From CAZTQN01 sp964615765 (lineage in GTDB: Bacteria > Planctomycetota > Phycisphaerae > Phycisphaerales > UBA1924), in the NCBI GenBank assembly GCA_964615765.1, contig CAZTQN010000005.1:62001-126000 (forward strand): a stretch of DNA of 64,000 bases. Direction: 5' to 3'. Below are positions 35,908 through 45,288 of the stretch, one piece after another (within the stretch, counting starts at the first letter, position 1; each line of letters begins with the position of its first letter). Position numbers and translations under genes: made by a program. A model generated the notes under the pieces. That model was not told the DNA's origin, did no database searches, and saw only the letters and a program-made list of their open reading frames with translations.

Positions 35908-37875
35908 TCACCGCCGGCGCGGGCGCGGCGGGATCCGGAACTCAGCGACGGACAGCCGGCGCAGGCGGGGCGCCTTCTTGGCCTGGTGCCCGTGCATGCG
36001 CCGCAGGATGTCGTCCAGCGTCCGCACCGCCGCATCGACGTACGGGCCCTTGTTGAGCATCACGCACTCGGCCCGTTGACCCATCGCGGCGTCGGTGACC
36101 TCGGCCCGCGACGGCCGCCCGGTGGACGCGAGCGATTCGAGCACCTGCGTCGCCCAGATCACCGGCGCGTGGGCCGCCTCGCACAACCAGAGGATTTCTT
36201 CCTGCACCTCGGCGAGCCGCTCGTAGCCGAGTTCGACGGCCAGGTCGCCGCGTGCGATCATGACGCCCAGGAGCGGGCGGCGCATCCCTTCGAGCAGCAG
36301 CGCCGGCAGACGCTCGAAGGCCTCGCGGTTCTCGATCTTCAGGATGACGGGCATGTCCGGGCGGCCGGCGCGGGCGAGCTGGTCGTGCAGGCGGCGCACA
36401 TCCGATTCTCGGCGAACGAACGAGTAGCAGACGGCGTCGGCGATGCGCTTGATGACCGGGAGGCAGCGCAGATCGTCGGGCGTGAGCGCGGGGACGTCGA
36501 TCGGGCTGTCGGGGAAGTTGATGCCCTTGTCGGCCCGCAGGCGCGAGCCCTCGGCCCGCGCGACGGTGATGCGGACCAGCACGCCGCTGTCGGCGCTCGC
36601 GCCGCGGCGCGCACGCGCGGCCCGTTCGACGACGCCGGCGATCTTGCCGTCGTCAAAGAGCACCCGGTCGCCGCGGCGCACGGCGGCGAGTGCTTCGGGG
36701 AGCGTGCACGCGACGGTGGGGACGGTGGTCTGCCGCCCGTCGGCGTCGCGGGCCCCGACATGCCCGGGCCCCGGGGCCGTCGTGAGCACGAGGGCGTCGC
36801 CGGGGCGGAGCGTGATCGCGCCGGGCACCGCGGGCAGCGGGCCGACGACGCCCACGCCGACGAGCGTCCACCCGGTCGAGCGGCCCGGCGGTGTGCGGCG
36901 GACGCGGAGGCGCGTGCCGCTGAGCACGTACGCGGTGCGCGTCAGTTCGCACGCGGCGCCGGGGCCGTCGGGCCCGCGGGCGACGCGCGTGACGCGCATG
37001 GTGCGCCGGCTGCCGCGGGTGTCGGTGAAGGCGATCACGTCGCCGCGCCGGATGCGGGCCAGCAGCGGGGCGTCGACGGGCAGGTGGGCCCGCCCGCGCC
37101 GAGGCGGCGCGCCCGGCGGCGCCAGCCAGACCGCGGCCGGCGCCTGCACGCGTCCCAGCACGTCGCGCACGGGGCGGATCTTCAGCACCGGGGGGCCGGG
37201 CTCGATCGGGCCCGTCCGCACCTTCGGGCCGGGCAGGTCCATCACGATTGGGATCGTCGGCGCTTCGCCGCCGCGTGCGGCCCCGGCGGCCTGCGCGATG
37301 TGGGCCGCCATGCGCGACCACGCCTCGGGCGTGTCGTGAGCGCAGTTGATGCGGGCCAGGTCCATCCCGGCCCGGCGAAGGACGCGCGGCACGCCGGCGT
37401 CGCTCGCGGCGTCGGAGGGCATCGTCACCATGATGCGGACCGAGCGCCGCGTCGGCGATGGGCCCAGCAGCGCACGCGCGTTGTGGGCCAGGCGCTCGCG
37501 CCCGGTGCGCACCGCGGGCCGGAGCGGCGTGCGGGCGCGTTCGTGCGAAGACGCCGCGGCCAGCAGGTCGTGCACGGCTTGCACGCTGGCGCGCACGTCC
37601 GACTCGGCCCGGCCCAAGGACGAGAGCCCGAGGGCCGAGAGCCGGTCCTGCACGTCGCGCAGGTCACGCCGGCGCAGGGCGAGGTAGTGCAGCAGGTTCA
37701 TCGCGCTTGGCCGCTGATCCGGGTGAGCCGCGGCGATCAGCGGGGCGGCGTCGCGCTCGGCGCGGTCGAAGTCGCCCAGGATGTCGCGGAGTTCGGCGAG
37801 CAGGTCGCCGGCCCCCCGCCGGGCGGGTGCACGGGCCGAGCCGCGGGTACGCCGATCGCCGGTGCGGGCTGGCAT
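35908..37875 (-). CDS. Pyruvate-kinase-like protein with N-terminal extension
   Basis: A 655-residue relative of pyruvate kinase. The first 135 residues are a helical extension; the barrel starts near TMPSDAAS. Visible family motifs: MDLPGPKVRTG, KGINFPDSPI, the catalytic lysine and glutamate in KIENREAFERLP, MIARGDLAVELG and ATQVLESLASTGRPSRAEVTDAAM. A long insertion (about residues 255-405) replaces the compact B domain. Instead of the usual MLSGETA the sequence reads VMLNKGPYV, and the C-terminal allosteric domain is missing. This architecture occurs in a distinct group of bacterial PK-like proteins. Activity (PEP plus ADP to pyruvate plus ATP) is plausible but not certain. Confidence 0.8.
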   Translation of the reverse strand: MPARTGDRRTRGSARAPARRGAGDLLAELRDILGDFDRAERDAAPLIAAAHPDQRPSAMNLLHYLALRRRDLRDVQDRLSALGLSSLGRAESDVRASVQAVHDLLAAASSHERARTPLRPAVRTGRERLAHNARALLGPSPTRRSVRIMVTMPSDAASDAGVPRVLRRAGMDLARINCAHDTPEAWSRMAAHIAQAAGAARGGEAPTIPIVMDLPGPKVRTGPIEPGPPVLKIRPVRDVLGRVQAPAAVWLAPPGAPPRRGRAHLPVDAPLLARIRRGDVIAFTDTRGSRRTMRVTRVARGPDGPGAACELTRTAYVLSGTRLRVRRTPPGRSTGWTLVGVGVVGPLPAVPGAITLRPGDALVLTTAPGPGHVGARDADGRQTTVPTVACTLPEALAAVRRGDRVLFDDGKIAGVVERAARARRGASADSGVLVRITVARAEGSRLRADKGINFPDSPIDVPALTPDDLRCLPVIKRIADAVCYSFVRRESDVRRLHDQLARAGRPDMPVILKIENREAFERLPALLLEGMRRPLLGVMIARGDLAVELGYERLAEVQEEILWLCEAAHAPVIWATQVLESLASTGRPSRAEVTDAAMGQRAECVMLNKGPYVDAAVRTLDDILRRMHGHQAKKAPRLRRLSVAEFRIPPRPRRR

Positions 37876-37940
37876 GTGCGACTGTACTCCGTGCGCGGCG
37901 GCGTGCTTGACGATGACCCCGGGCGCGGCGAAGCTGGGAC

Positions 37941-39074
37941 ATGCCCCGTATTGACTTTGCTGCCCGCCGCCGGTTTCCCCGGATGTTCGCTTGGCGTGCG
38001 TGCACGTCGGTGGCGCTCGCGCTGAGCCTGATGGCGATGGCCGACGCGCGGGCCCAGCCGGCGTCGAGCAACCCCCCCGCTATTCCGCCCGCCGCCGGGG
38101 CGCCGCTGGAGTTCGAGCGCATCGGCGCGGACCTGGGCCCGATCTCCGACCGCGACCGGCGTGTCGAGACGTTCCGCTTCACGAACGTCTCCGGCCGGGC
38201 CGTCACGCTCCGCATCGGCGGGTGCCACTTCTGCGGCGTGCCGACGACCGACAAGCCGACGTACCAGCCGGGCGAGTCGGGCGTGGTGATGGTCGATGTT
38301 GATCCGAGCAACCGTCGGGGCGTGCTGCGGGCCGGCGGGCACATCAGCATCGACGAGATCCCGGGGTACACGCAGTCGATCGACGTTGTCGCCGAGGTGC
38401 GCCCGCTGGTCTGGATCGAGCCGGAGCAGGTGACGATCAACGAACACCCGCGCGGCTCGCCGGCGTCGGCGGAGGTGCTGTTCCACGCGCGGCGCGGGGC
38501 GAAAGTCGTTGCGATCGAGCCGCGGCGGGCCGATCTGGTTGCGACCATCGGGACAACGCGCGAAGCCGCGCACCCGGACGACCCGGGCGACCAGTTCGTC
38601 GTCACGCCGCTGATGTTCACGCTGCCGGGCACGCTGACGACGGGCGAGCACGAGGGCGAGGCGGTGGTGGTGACGGACGATCCCGGCTCGCCGCGACACA
38701 CGGTGACGCTGCGCGTGCGCGTTGAGGGCGAGGCGGTCGCGACGCCGAGCACGATCCTGCTCGGGCGCGTGCGCCCTGGCGAGGGCGTCGTCGGCGAGAC
38801 GCGCGTGCGCTCGCGCAGCGGCGGCGTGCTCCGCGTGGTCAGTCTGGAAGTTTCAGATCGCGGCTTGCTGGAGCAGATGGCGCTCGACGTGTTCCACGCC
38901 GGGCCGGACGGGGAGGTGATCGTCCGCGTCGCCGCGGTTGCGCCGCTGCGCACGATCCGCTACGGCGAGTCGAGCATCGCGCTCACGACGCGGGCGGCGG
39001 ACGGCGAGCTCGAAACGCTCATCATCCCCGTCGGCATCAGCGTGCGGCACGCCGAGACGCCGGAGGAGCGTTAG
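37941..39074 (+). CDS. Exported DUF1573-domain protein
   Basis: A 377-residue protein with a signal peptide ending near ADARA|QPAS. Residues about 55-145 form a DUF1573 domain, an Ig-like module of the ASPM/SPD2/hydin type: TFRFTNVSGRAVTLRIGGCHFCGVP then YQPGESGVVMVDVDP. A second, weaker repeat of the same kind follows to the C-terminus. These proteins are abundant in Planctomycetes and Bacteroidetes and their role is unknown. The stop interlocks with the stop of the convergent ygfZ-like gene: the four bases TTAG serve both strands. Confidence 0.78.
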   Translation: MPRIDFAARRRFPRMFAWRACTSVALALSLMAMADARAQPASSNPPAIPPAAGAPLEFERIGADLGPISDRDRRVETFRFTNVSGRAVTLRIGGCHFCGVPTTDKPTYQPGESGVVMVDVDPSNRRGVLRAGGHISIDEIPGYTQSIDVVAEVRPLVWIEPEQVTINEHPRGSPASAEVLFHARRGAKVVAIEPRRADLVATIGTTREAAHPDDPGDQFVVTPLMFTLPGTLTTGEHEGEAVVVTDDPGSPRHTVTLRVRVEGEAVATPSTILLGRVRPGEGVVGETRVRSRSGGVLRVVSLEVSDRGLLEQMALDVFHAGPDGEVIVRVAAVAPLRTIRYGESSIALTTRAADGELETLIIPVGISVRHAETPEER

Positions 39075-40390
39075 GCGTTCAGGAACTTGAGCGTGGGCCG
39101 GACCGCCGCGGTGATCGCGCCGGCGCTCGAGCCGGACGCGGCGCCGACGGGCGCAAAGTGCACGCTCGTCCCCGGCGTGCTGTGCGACCATTTCATCATC
39201 GCCAGCGCGATCGGGCGGCCGCCGAGCATCGGGCTGGCGCACGAACTGGTGACGACGCCCACGGGCTGCGGCGGGGCAGCATCCGCCGGGGTTCCCGGTG
39301 TCGACGGGGCCGGGCCGGGGAAGAGCGGCGTGCCGGTGTCGGGCTGGGCCTCGGGCGAGGCGGACTGAATGTCCAAGCCGACGAGGCGCTGCTTCGGGTG
39401 CCCGAGCGCGTCCATCCGCGCGACGACCTCCTGCCCCAGGTAGCAGCCCTTCTTGAAACTGACGCGCTCGTGCAGCACGCCGGTTTCGTGCGGGAGAGAG
39501 TCGGGCCCGAAGTCGAGGTAGTACACCGGCGTGCCGCCCTCGATGCGCGCGATGTTGAGCGCGTGCCACCCGATGCGCCGCGCCAGGTCCGTCTGCGGGG
39601 CGGCGGGCTTGCCGGCGCGGGCCGCCCACGGCGTGGACAGCGCTTCGTACACACGCCGCGCGTGCTCGACGGGCATGGTGAGTTCCAGCCCAAGCACACC
39701 CGCGACGTCGCGCCGATCGACGATGACCTCGGCGGGCGTCTCCCCCCCCACCGCGATCCGCACGCGGCTGATCTGCCCGGACTGGATGTCCAGCACCCCG
39801 ACGCCGTCGAGCGGTTGGCTGAGGCGCGCAAGCAACGCCGCCGACGCCGGGCCGTGCAGCGCCAGGCGGTGGTGCGCGTCGCTCGCGTCGGTGATGCGCA
39901 CGTCCTCGGTGATGACGTAACTCTCCAGCCCGCTCAGCGCGCGCCCGGCGGCGTGCACGTCGACATCCAGCACCACGCGGTCCGGCAGGTGCAGGACGTG
40001 CAGGTCGGCGTCGATGCGGCCCTTGCGGCTGAGCCAGAAACTGCCCCGAGCCGTGAACGGCGCGAACCCCTTGGTCGGGCTCAGTTCCTGCGTCAGCATG
40101 CGGTTCAGGAAGCTCAGGCGGTCCTCGCCCGTGACAACGAGCGTGGCCCGGTGCGGCTGATCGAAGAGCGCGGTGTGCCGACGGATGGCGGCGTATTCGA
40201 CCTCGACCGGGTCGAACGCCGCTACAACGGCCGGGGGCGCTCCGGGGTCGGCGCCTGCCGGCCCGCTTTGGCCTGAACCGGATTGGCCTGAACCAGATTG
40301 GCCTGAACCGGATTGGCCCGGCCCGGCGTACGGAACCAGCATCGCTTCGCCTTGCTGGTGAATCTCAAGCAGCGGGGACCGGCGTGCCAA
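39071..40390 (-). CDS. ygfZ: YgfZ/GcvT-family folate-binding protein
   Basis: A 439-residue member of the YgfZ family, tetrahydrofolate-binding proteins needed for assembly or repair of some iron-sulfur enzymes. The signature KKGCYLGQEV is intact, and the N-terminal part (EVEYAAIRRHTALFDQPHRATL, FLNRMLTQEL) is typical of this planctomycete branch. The TTG at 40390 is preferred because the following RSPLLEIHQQGEAMLVPY already belongs to the family's N-terminus; ATG at 40342 is the alternative. Residues 24-43 are a GQSGS repeat encoded by a 15-bp tandem repeat. A glycine-cleavage aminomethyltransferase role is unlikely without gcv neighbours. Confidence 0.82.
   Translation of the reverse strand: MARRSPLLEIHQQGEAMLVPYAGPGQSGSGQSGSGQSGSGQSGPAGADPGAPPAVVAAFDPVEVEYAAIRRHTALFDQPHRATLVVTGEDRLSFLNRMLTQELSPTKGFAPFTARGSFWLSRKGRIDADLHVLHLPDRVVLDVDVHAAGRALSGLESYVITEDVRITDASDAHHRLALHGPASAALLARLSQPLDGVGVLDIQSGQISRVRIAVGGETPAEVIVDRRDVAGVLGLELTMPVEHARRVYEALSTPWAARAGKPAAPQTDLARRIGWHALNIARIEGGTPVYYLDFGPDSLPHETGVLHERVSFKKGCYLGQEVVARMDALGHPKQRLVGLDIQSASPEAQPDTGTPLFPGPAPSTPGTPADAAPPQPVGVVTSSCASPMLGGRPIALAMMKWSHSTPGTSVHFAPVGAASGSSAGAITAAVRPTLKFLNA
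40268..40327. repeat. 15-bp in-frame tandem repeat inside ygfZ-like gene
   Basis: Three near-identical units of ttggcctgaaccgga and a fourth degenerate one encode the GQSGS stretch near the N-terminus, inserted just after the conserved start region. Confidence 0.85.
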
Positions 40391-40594
40391 GGTGGGAACT
40401 CTCCGGGAAAAAACACAAGTCTCGGGCGCTGACCGGGGCGCCCGCCGGACGGAAACCGCGTCGGTGTGCGTCCCGGTCGGGTGACCGCTCGAAAGGGTAG
40501 TGCGAGGCGCGATATGCTCGCCGGGGACCGGGCGGCGGCGTGCGAGCGGTCGATGCCGCGCACGCGCTCGACGCGATACGCGAGGGAGATGACC

Positions 40595-41716
40595 GTGGCC
40601 AAGTCAAGCGGCGGAACGTTGAACCTGGACCTGCTCAAGCGCCTGTGCGAAACACCCGGCATCCCGGGACGCGAAGAACGCGTGCGGGCCCTGATCGAAG
40701 AAGAGATTTCCGCGGCGGACGGCGGGCCGCTGTTCGATGAAGTCCGCACCGACCCGATGGGCTCGCTCATCTGCCGGCGCGGGCCGCGGCTCAGCACCAA
40801 GGGCGGCAAAGGCGGCAAGGGCGGCATCCAGCACCGTCCGACGCGCGTCGCCATGCTCTGCCACATGGACGAGATCGGCTTTTACGTCAAGGGCATCGAC
40901 GACCAGGGCTTCATCCGCCTCAACAACGCCGGCGGGTTCGACACCCGCAACCTGTTCAGCCGGCGCGTCCTGGTCTGCACCGACGACGGCGACCTGCCCG
41001 GCGTGATGAACCCCGGCGGGCGCCCGGTCCACATCGCCAGCGAAGAGGACAAGAAGAAGATCCCCGAAGTCAAGGAGTTCATGGTCGACATCGGCCTCAA
41101 GGCCGAGCAGGTTCGCAAGAAGGTCAAGATCGGCGACTACGTGGTCATGCACGAGCCGGCGATCCAGATCGGCGACAAGTTCGTGAGCAAGGCGCTGGAC
41201 AACCGCATCGCCTGCTGGCTGGGGATCGAGAGCGTCCGCGCCCTCGAGGCCTCCGGAGCCGCACACGCGTGCGAGATCTACGTCGTCTTCACCGTGCAGG
41301 AAGAAGTCGGCCTGCGCGGGGCCCACACGGCGAGCTTCGGCGTCGAGCCCGACATCGCCATCGGCATCGACGTCACGCTCTCCTGCGACACGCCCGGCGT
41401 GCCCAGCGATGAGATGATCACCAAGCAGGGCGCCGGCTTCGGGCTGCACATCATGGACAGCTCGTTCATCGCCGATTACCGCCTCGTCAACGAGTTCGAG
41501 GCGCTGGCGAAGAAGAAGAACATCCCGTACCAGCGCACGATCCTGGCCCGCGGCGGGCAGGACGGGGCCGCCGGGCAGCAGGCCCGCTCCGGCGCCAGGG
41601 CCGTCGGCATCGTCGTCGGCACGCGGTACATCCACACCGTCACCGAGATGTGCGACCTGGTCGACCTGCGGGCCGCCCGCGATGTCCTCGCGGCGTACCT
41701 GCCCACGGTCTCGTAA
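40595..41716 (+). CDS. M42-family aminopeptidase
   Basis: Cytosolic dinuclear metallo-aminopeptidase of the M42 (FrvX/TET/endoglucanase M) family, 373 residues. Metal-site motifs: AMLCHMDEIGFYV (first His and Asp), KALDNRIACW (bridging Asp), TVQEEVGLRGAHTA (catalytic Glu pair), IGIDVTLS and the C-terminal GTRYIHT. GTG at 40595 fits best since GAGGGAG lies six bases upstream; an ATG at 40589 is too close to that site. A lysine/glycine-rich loop (KGGKGGKGG) is inserted at about residues 70-78. It converges on proC. Confidence 0.9.
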   Translation: MAKSSGGTLNLDLLKRLCETPGIPGREERVRALIEEEISAADGGPLFDEVRTDPMGSLICRRGPRLSTKGGKGGKGGIQHRPTRVAMLCHMDEIGFYVKGIDDQGFIRLNNAGGFDTRNLFSRRVLVCTDDGDLPGVMNPGGRPVHIASEEDKKKIPEVKEFMVDIGLKAEQVRKKVKIGDYVVMHEPAIQIGDKFVSKALDNRIACWLGIESVRALEASGAAHACEIYVVFTVQEEVGLRGAHTASFGVEPDIAIGIDVTLSCDTPGVPSDEMITKQGAGFGLHIMDSSFIADYRLVNEFEALAKKKNIPYQRTILARGGQDGAAGQQARSGARAVGIVVGTRYIHTVTEMCDLVDLRAARDVLAAYLPTVS

Positions 41717-41746
41717 TCGCGCCTGAGACCAATCTCGTGATCACGC

Positions 41747-42670
41747 TCAGCGGGGCGGAGCGGTACCGGTCGACCGGGCCAGTTCCGCCCCGCGGTCGCG
41801 CCCGGCGAGCACGGCGTCAACGAGCGCGCGACGGACCTGGCGCGACTCCAGCACGCCGATCGCCGCCTCCGTCGTGCCGCCCTTGCTGGTGACGGCGGCC
41901 CGCAGCGCCTCGGGCGGCTCGCTCGATTCACCCAGCAGCGCCGCCGAGCCCGCCAGCGTCTGCCGCACGACCCGGTCGGCGGTGATGCGATCGAACCCGG
42001 CCTCCGCGGCGGCGCTCAAGAGCGCCTCGGCGAGGTAGAACACGTACGCGGGCCCCGAGCCGGCCAGCGCGGTGTACGCGTCCATCAGCCGCTCGTCGAT
42101 GCGGACCACCTCGCCCAGGCTGGCGAACAGGTCGTACGCGAGGGCCGAGTGGGCCGGCGTCGTGCCCGGCGCGGCGCTGAGGGCCGTCATGCCCTTGCGC
42201 AGGCGGGCCGGCGTGTTGGGCATGGCCCGCACGATCGGGCAACCCGCAAACGCCGCGGCGAGTGTCGCGATCGGCGTGCCCGCGAGGATCGACACCACCA
42301 CGCGCGGCGACGCCGCCAGCGCGGGCCCGATCGTCCGCGCGACGTCGCCCAGCGACTGCGGCTTGACCGCGAGCACCACCTGCCCGCCCAGCGCGCCCAG
42401 ACCCTCCGCGACGCGGGCCCCGCCCAGCCCGCCGGGCAGGTCCGTCGGCACCGGGGCCAGACGCGCGAGGGCCGCGTGATGATCCGCGACCGCCGCGACG
42501 CCCCAGGCGGCGAAGGTGGATCGTTTGCTCGCGTCGGGCTCGACGACGACGATCTCGCCGGGCGAGAGCAGGCGCGCGTCGAGCGCGCCGAGGATGATCG
42601 CGCGGGCCATGTTGCCCCCGCCGATGATCGCCAGCAGTGCGTTCGACCCGCGCGGCCCGGAGGTGGTCAT
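41747..42670 (-). CDS. proC: Pyrroline-5-carboxylate reductase
   Basis: Cytosolic enzyme for the last step of proline synthesis, reducing 1-pyrroline-5-carboxylate with NAD(P)H. The 307-residue product has the Rossmann start IIGGGNMARAIILGAL, the VLAVKPQSL strand, VRAMPNTPARLRKGMTAL, and the conserved substrate/dimer segment ALAGSGPAYVFYLAEAL followed by AVTSKGGTTEAAI. It is about 30 residues longer than usual, in a loop around residues 75-90. It precedes the phytase-like gene on the opposite side of a short gap and converges on the M42 gene. Confidence 0.96.
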   Translation of the reverse strand: MTTSGPRGSNALLAIIGGGNMARAIILGALDARLLSPGEIVVVEPDASKRSTFAAWGVAAVADHHAALARLAPVPTDLPGGLGGARVAEGLGALGGQVVLAVKPQSLGDVARTIGPALAASPRVVVSILAGTPIATLAAAFAGCPIVRAMPNTPARLRKGMTALSAAPGTTPAHSALAYDLFASLGEVVRIDERLMDAYTALAGSGPAYVFYLAEALLSAAAEAGFDRITADRVVRQTLAGSAALLGESSEPPEALRAAVTSKGGTTEAAIGVLESRQVRRALVDAVLAGRDRGAELARSTGTAPPR

Positions 42671-42695
42671 AGCCCGGACGGTACGCCCGCGGCCC

Positions 42696-43970
42696 TTACC
42701 GGCGCGCGAAGACCCAGACCCACGTCGGCTGGTCGGCCTTCATGTCGTTGTCGCTGGCGACGATCAGCGTCCGCCGCCCGTCGGGCAGTTTCGGGCCGGT
42801 GGTGACGGCCTCGATCTTCTCCGGCATGCTCGGGCCCGCGAGCCCGAAGGCCGGGTCCATCAGGTCCAGCAGCAGCGTCTTGCGGACGGGGCGGATGGCG
42901 CCCGCCGCCTTCCCCGGCGCCGCCTCGGCGCTCGCGCCACTGCTGGCGAGCGCTTCGCGCGGCAGGGCGTCGATGTTCGACACGTCGGTCGCGCCAGCGA
43001 GGTCGATCGTGTACAAGCGGCGGACCTTGGCCTCGGACCCGCCCTTGCCGTCGCGCTCGAGCACGATGAGCGAGCCGTCCTCGTCCGCGGCGATCTCGGA
43101 CACGCCGTGGCGCGGGCTGTCGAGCACGTACACCACCTCCCGCGTCGCGCCGGAGGCGATGTCGATCGCGAGGATGCGGATGTTGTGCCCCGCCCGCTTC
43201 GGCTCGGCGCCGGGCTTGGGCGGCGCGGGCTCGAAGGCGCCGTCCTGCATGAGCGGGCTTTGCGGCATCGCGTACAGCGTCTTGCCGTCGCGGCTCAAGG
43301 CCAGGCCCTCGAAGCCGCGGTTGGGCTGACGCCCGCGGGTGTTGTGCGGCGGCAGCTCGTCCGCCGGGTTCTCCGCGTGGACCTTGACGCGGAAGCGTTC
43401 GGGTACGGCGAAGCGGCGGATGCGCCGCCCCTCGGCGGAGAACTGGTCCACCGCCGGCCCGTACTCCTCGCTGATGACCATCGAGCCGTCCGGCAATACG
43501 CGCACGCCTTCCGGGTCGTAGCGCAGCGACGCCGCGGCGTCGGCGTCGATCGCGCCCGACCACCCCACCACCGCCCGCCCGGCTTCGTCGGCGAGCAGCG
43601 TCGTGCGCGTCAGCGTCAGTTCGGCCCGGCCGGTGTCTGGGAATGTCAGCGTGAACGCGTGCACGCGGCAGCGGTACTGCGTCACGCCGTCGCCCGGCCC
43701 GCGGTCGGGCGCGGCGATGAAGGTGTTGTTCGCGCCCGTGAAGTCGATCGCCGAGCCGAACGCCCCGAACCGCGTGTGCGGGATGTCCTTTCCGATCGTT
43801 CCCTTGAGCCCGGACAGGTCGCTCGCGTCAGGCTTGATCTGCACGCGCGCGACGAGTTCAAAGCCGCCGTCCGCGTGCGCCCGTGCGGCGGACAGCGCAA
43901 GCGGCATGATCGCCAGCACCGTGCACAGCGCACGGGCGCGGCGGGAGCGTGAGCGTCCTTGGTTCAGCAT
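42696..43970 (-). CDS. Exported phytase-like esterase-domain protein
   Basis: A 424-residue secreted protein. The Met at 43970 opens a signal peptide (LCTVLAIMPLALSAARAHA|DGG), with GAGGG close upstream. The mature part matches the phytase-like beta-propeller family (esterase-like activity of phytase): GSAIDFTGANNTFIAAPDRGPGDG, RYDPEGVRVLPDGSMVISEEYGP, NRGFEGLALSRDGKTLYA and SNIDALP. These proteins are common in environmental bacteria, but their substrates are mostly unproven. It follows the pseudopilin gene on the same strand after 58 bases, so they might be co-transcribed. Confidence 0.85.
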   Translation of the reverse strand: MLNQGRSRSRRARALCTVLAIMPLALSAARAHADGGFELVARVQIKPDASDLSGLKGTIGKDIPHTRFGAFGSAIDFTGANNTFIAAPDRGPGDGVTQYRCRVHAFTLTFPDTGRAELTLTRTTLLADEAGRAVVGWSGAIDADAAASLRYDPEGVRVLPDGSMVISEEYGPAVDQFSAEGRRIRRFAVPERFRVKVHAENPADELPPHNTRGRQPNRGFEGLALSRDGKTLYAMPQSPLMQDGAFEPAPPKPGAEPKRAGHNIRILAIDIASGATREVVYVLDSPRHGVSEIAADEDGSLIVLERDGKGGSEAKVRRLYTIDLAGATDVSNIDALPREALASSGASAEAAPGKAAGAIRPVRKTLLLDLMDPAFGLAGPSMPEKIEAVTTGPKLPDGRRTLIVASDNDMKADQPTWVWVFARR

Positions 43971-44028
43971 GATCCCTCGGTGCAGCAGTCGGGGTCGCGG
44001 CGAGCGGGTGTGCGGGTGTGTGTGCAGG

Positions 44029-45015
44029 TCAGGGCAACCCGCCGCTGAGGATCCACCCACCGAAGACCTTATCGCCGAAGTCGTCGTAGCGCGTGGTCTG
44101 GATCCCGCCGATCGTCGCGGGGCGCACGCCTGCGAAGGTGCCGTCGCGCGGCTTGCGGTCGGAGAACAGCTCGGCGTGCCCGTCGGCGAAGGCGATCTGT
44201 CCGGCGGCGCGGTCGTGCTTGACGCTGTCGACGAAGCTCCCCTTGCCGTGCACCGGCCCGAAGTCTTCGTAGTTCTGGCGGCCGAGCACGGCCCCGCGCC
44301 CAGGGACGAAGTCCGTCAGCGGGCCGTCGGTCAGCGCCTTGGCCCCGTTGACCTGCTGCCCGTTGATGATGCCGCGATCGTCCGGCTCGTCGAGGTCGAC
44401 GGTGCCGTCGCCAAAGAGCGGGATGCGCTCGGGCCCGGCGGCCCCGCTGATCTTGTCGGCGTTCAGCGGGCCGACGGTGTTCATGATCATCTTCGGATCG
44501 CGGGCCGTCTGGCGCACGTCCTTCATCTCCGTGTGCACCATGAACCAGCTCTGCACGTAGTTGGTGTTGTACCCAACCTTGATCAGCTCAAGCATGTCGG
44601 GCTCGCTGATCCCCTCGCGCCGACCGTTGAGCACGTTCTGGCTGAACCGCCCCGGGTTGCTCGGGCACAGCACCTTGCCCGGGTTCATGTACTCGCCCTG
44701 CAGGTAGTTGTGCACCCAGGAGGAGTCGAACGTGCCGGGCGTGGGCGTGCGCCCGCTCCGGCTGTCGAAAGCTCCGGTGCAGTACAGCCCGCGGTAGTCG
44801 TTGCTGTACGTCGTCGCGGCAATCCCCATCTGGCGCAGGTTTGACCCGCACACAGTTGTCTTGCCCGCCTCGCGGGCGCTGCCGAGCGCCGGCAGAAGGA
44901 TGCCGATCAGCAGCGCGATGATCGCGATGACGACCAGGAGCTCGATGAGCGTGAACCCGCGCGCCGTGCCCGCGACCGGGCCGGACCCCGCACGCGCTGA
45001 GATGACCGTTCTCAT
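44029..45015 (-). CDS. Type II secretion-like pseudopilin (H-X9-DG type)
   Basis: A 328-residue protein with a classical prepilin leader: RG|FTLIELLVVIAIIALLIG, with cleavage expected between Gly and Phe, followed by LLPALGSAREAGKTTVCGSNLRQMG. The ATG at 45015 has GGAG nine bases upstream. Near the C-terminus HDRAAGQIAFADGH gives the H-X9-DG motif found in the very large families of planctomycete pseudopilins (SBP/DUF1559-like). Such proteins probably form short pseudopili or surface fibres; the individual role is unknown. It is divergent from the lamin-tail dockerin gene with a 273-base intergenic region. Confidence 0.9.
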   Translation of the reverse strand: MRTVISARAGSGPVAGTARGFTLIELLVVIAIIALLIGILLPALGSAREAGKTTVCGSNLRQMGIAATTYSNDYRGLYCTGAFDSRSGRTPTPGTFDSSWVHNYLQGEYMNPGKVLCPSNPGRFSQNVLNGRREGISEPDMLELIKVGYNTNYVQSWFMVHTEMKDVRQTARDPKMIMNTVGPLNADKISGAAGPERIPLFGDGTVDLDEPDDRGIINGQQVNGAKALTDGPLTDFVPGRGAVLGRQNYEDFGPVHGKGSFVDSVKHDRAAGQIAFADGHAELFSDRKPRDGTFAGVRPATIGGIQTTRYDDFGDKVFGGWILSGGLP

Positions 45016-45288
45016 CAAGGTGAACTCCGAGCGGCCGCCGCCCGAGTCGCCGGCGTGACACGCCGGGCGGCCCAAGAGGGGGGCCAATGTAAAGCCCCCG
45101 CGGGCCCGCTTCGCCAGTTCTTTGCAGGACCTTTACACGGTCTTAACGCGATCTTGACGCTTTCTTTGCGCTGGGTGCGGGGCAGCGCCGTCTACTCTGC
45201 CGCCACTCGCTTCCGGGCTCCGCCGCGCTCCGTGCCGGCGCACCGATCGGCGAGCGCCTTCGGGGCCGGGTGCTGCAGGAGGTCGTTC
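45016..45288. other. Divergent intergenic region
   Basis: No gene seen. It should hold promoters for the pseudopilin (minus) and the lamin-tail protein (plus). TTGACG occurs at about 45144, but no well-spaced -10 box is evident. AGGAGG at 45278-45283 region is the ribosome site of the right-hand gene. Confidence 0.4.

Noticed and set aside
41736..41745. Perfect palindrome cgtgatcacg between M42 peptidase and proC
   Set aside because: Ten bases with no loop and no T-tract; expected by chance in 64 kb of high-GC sequence.
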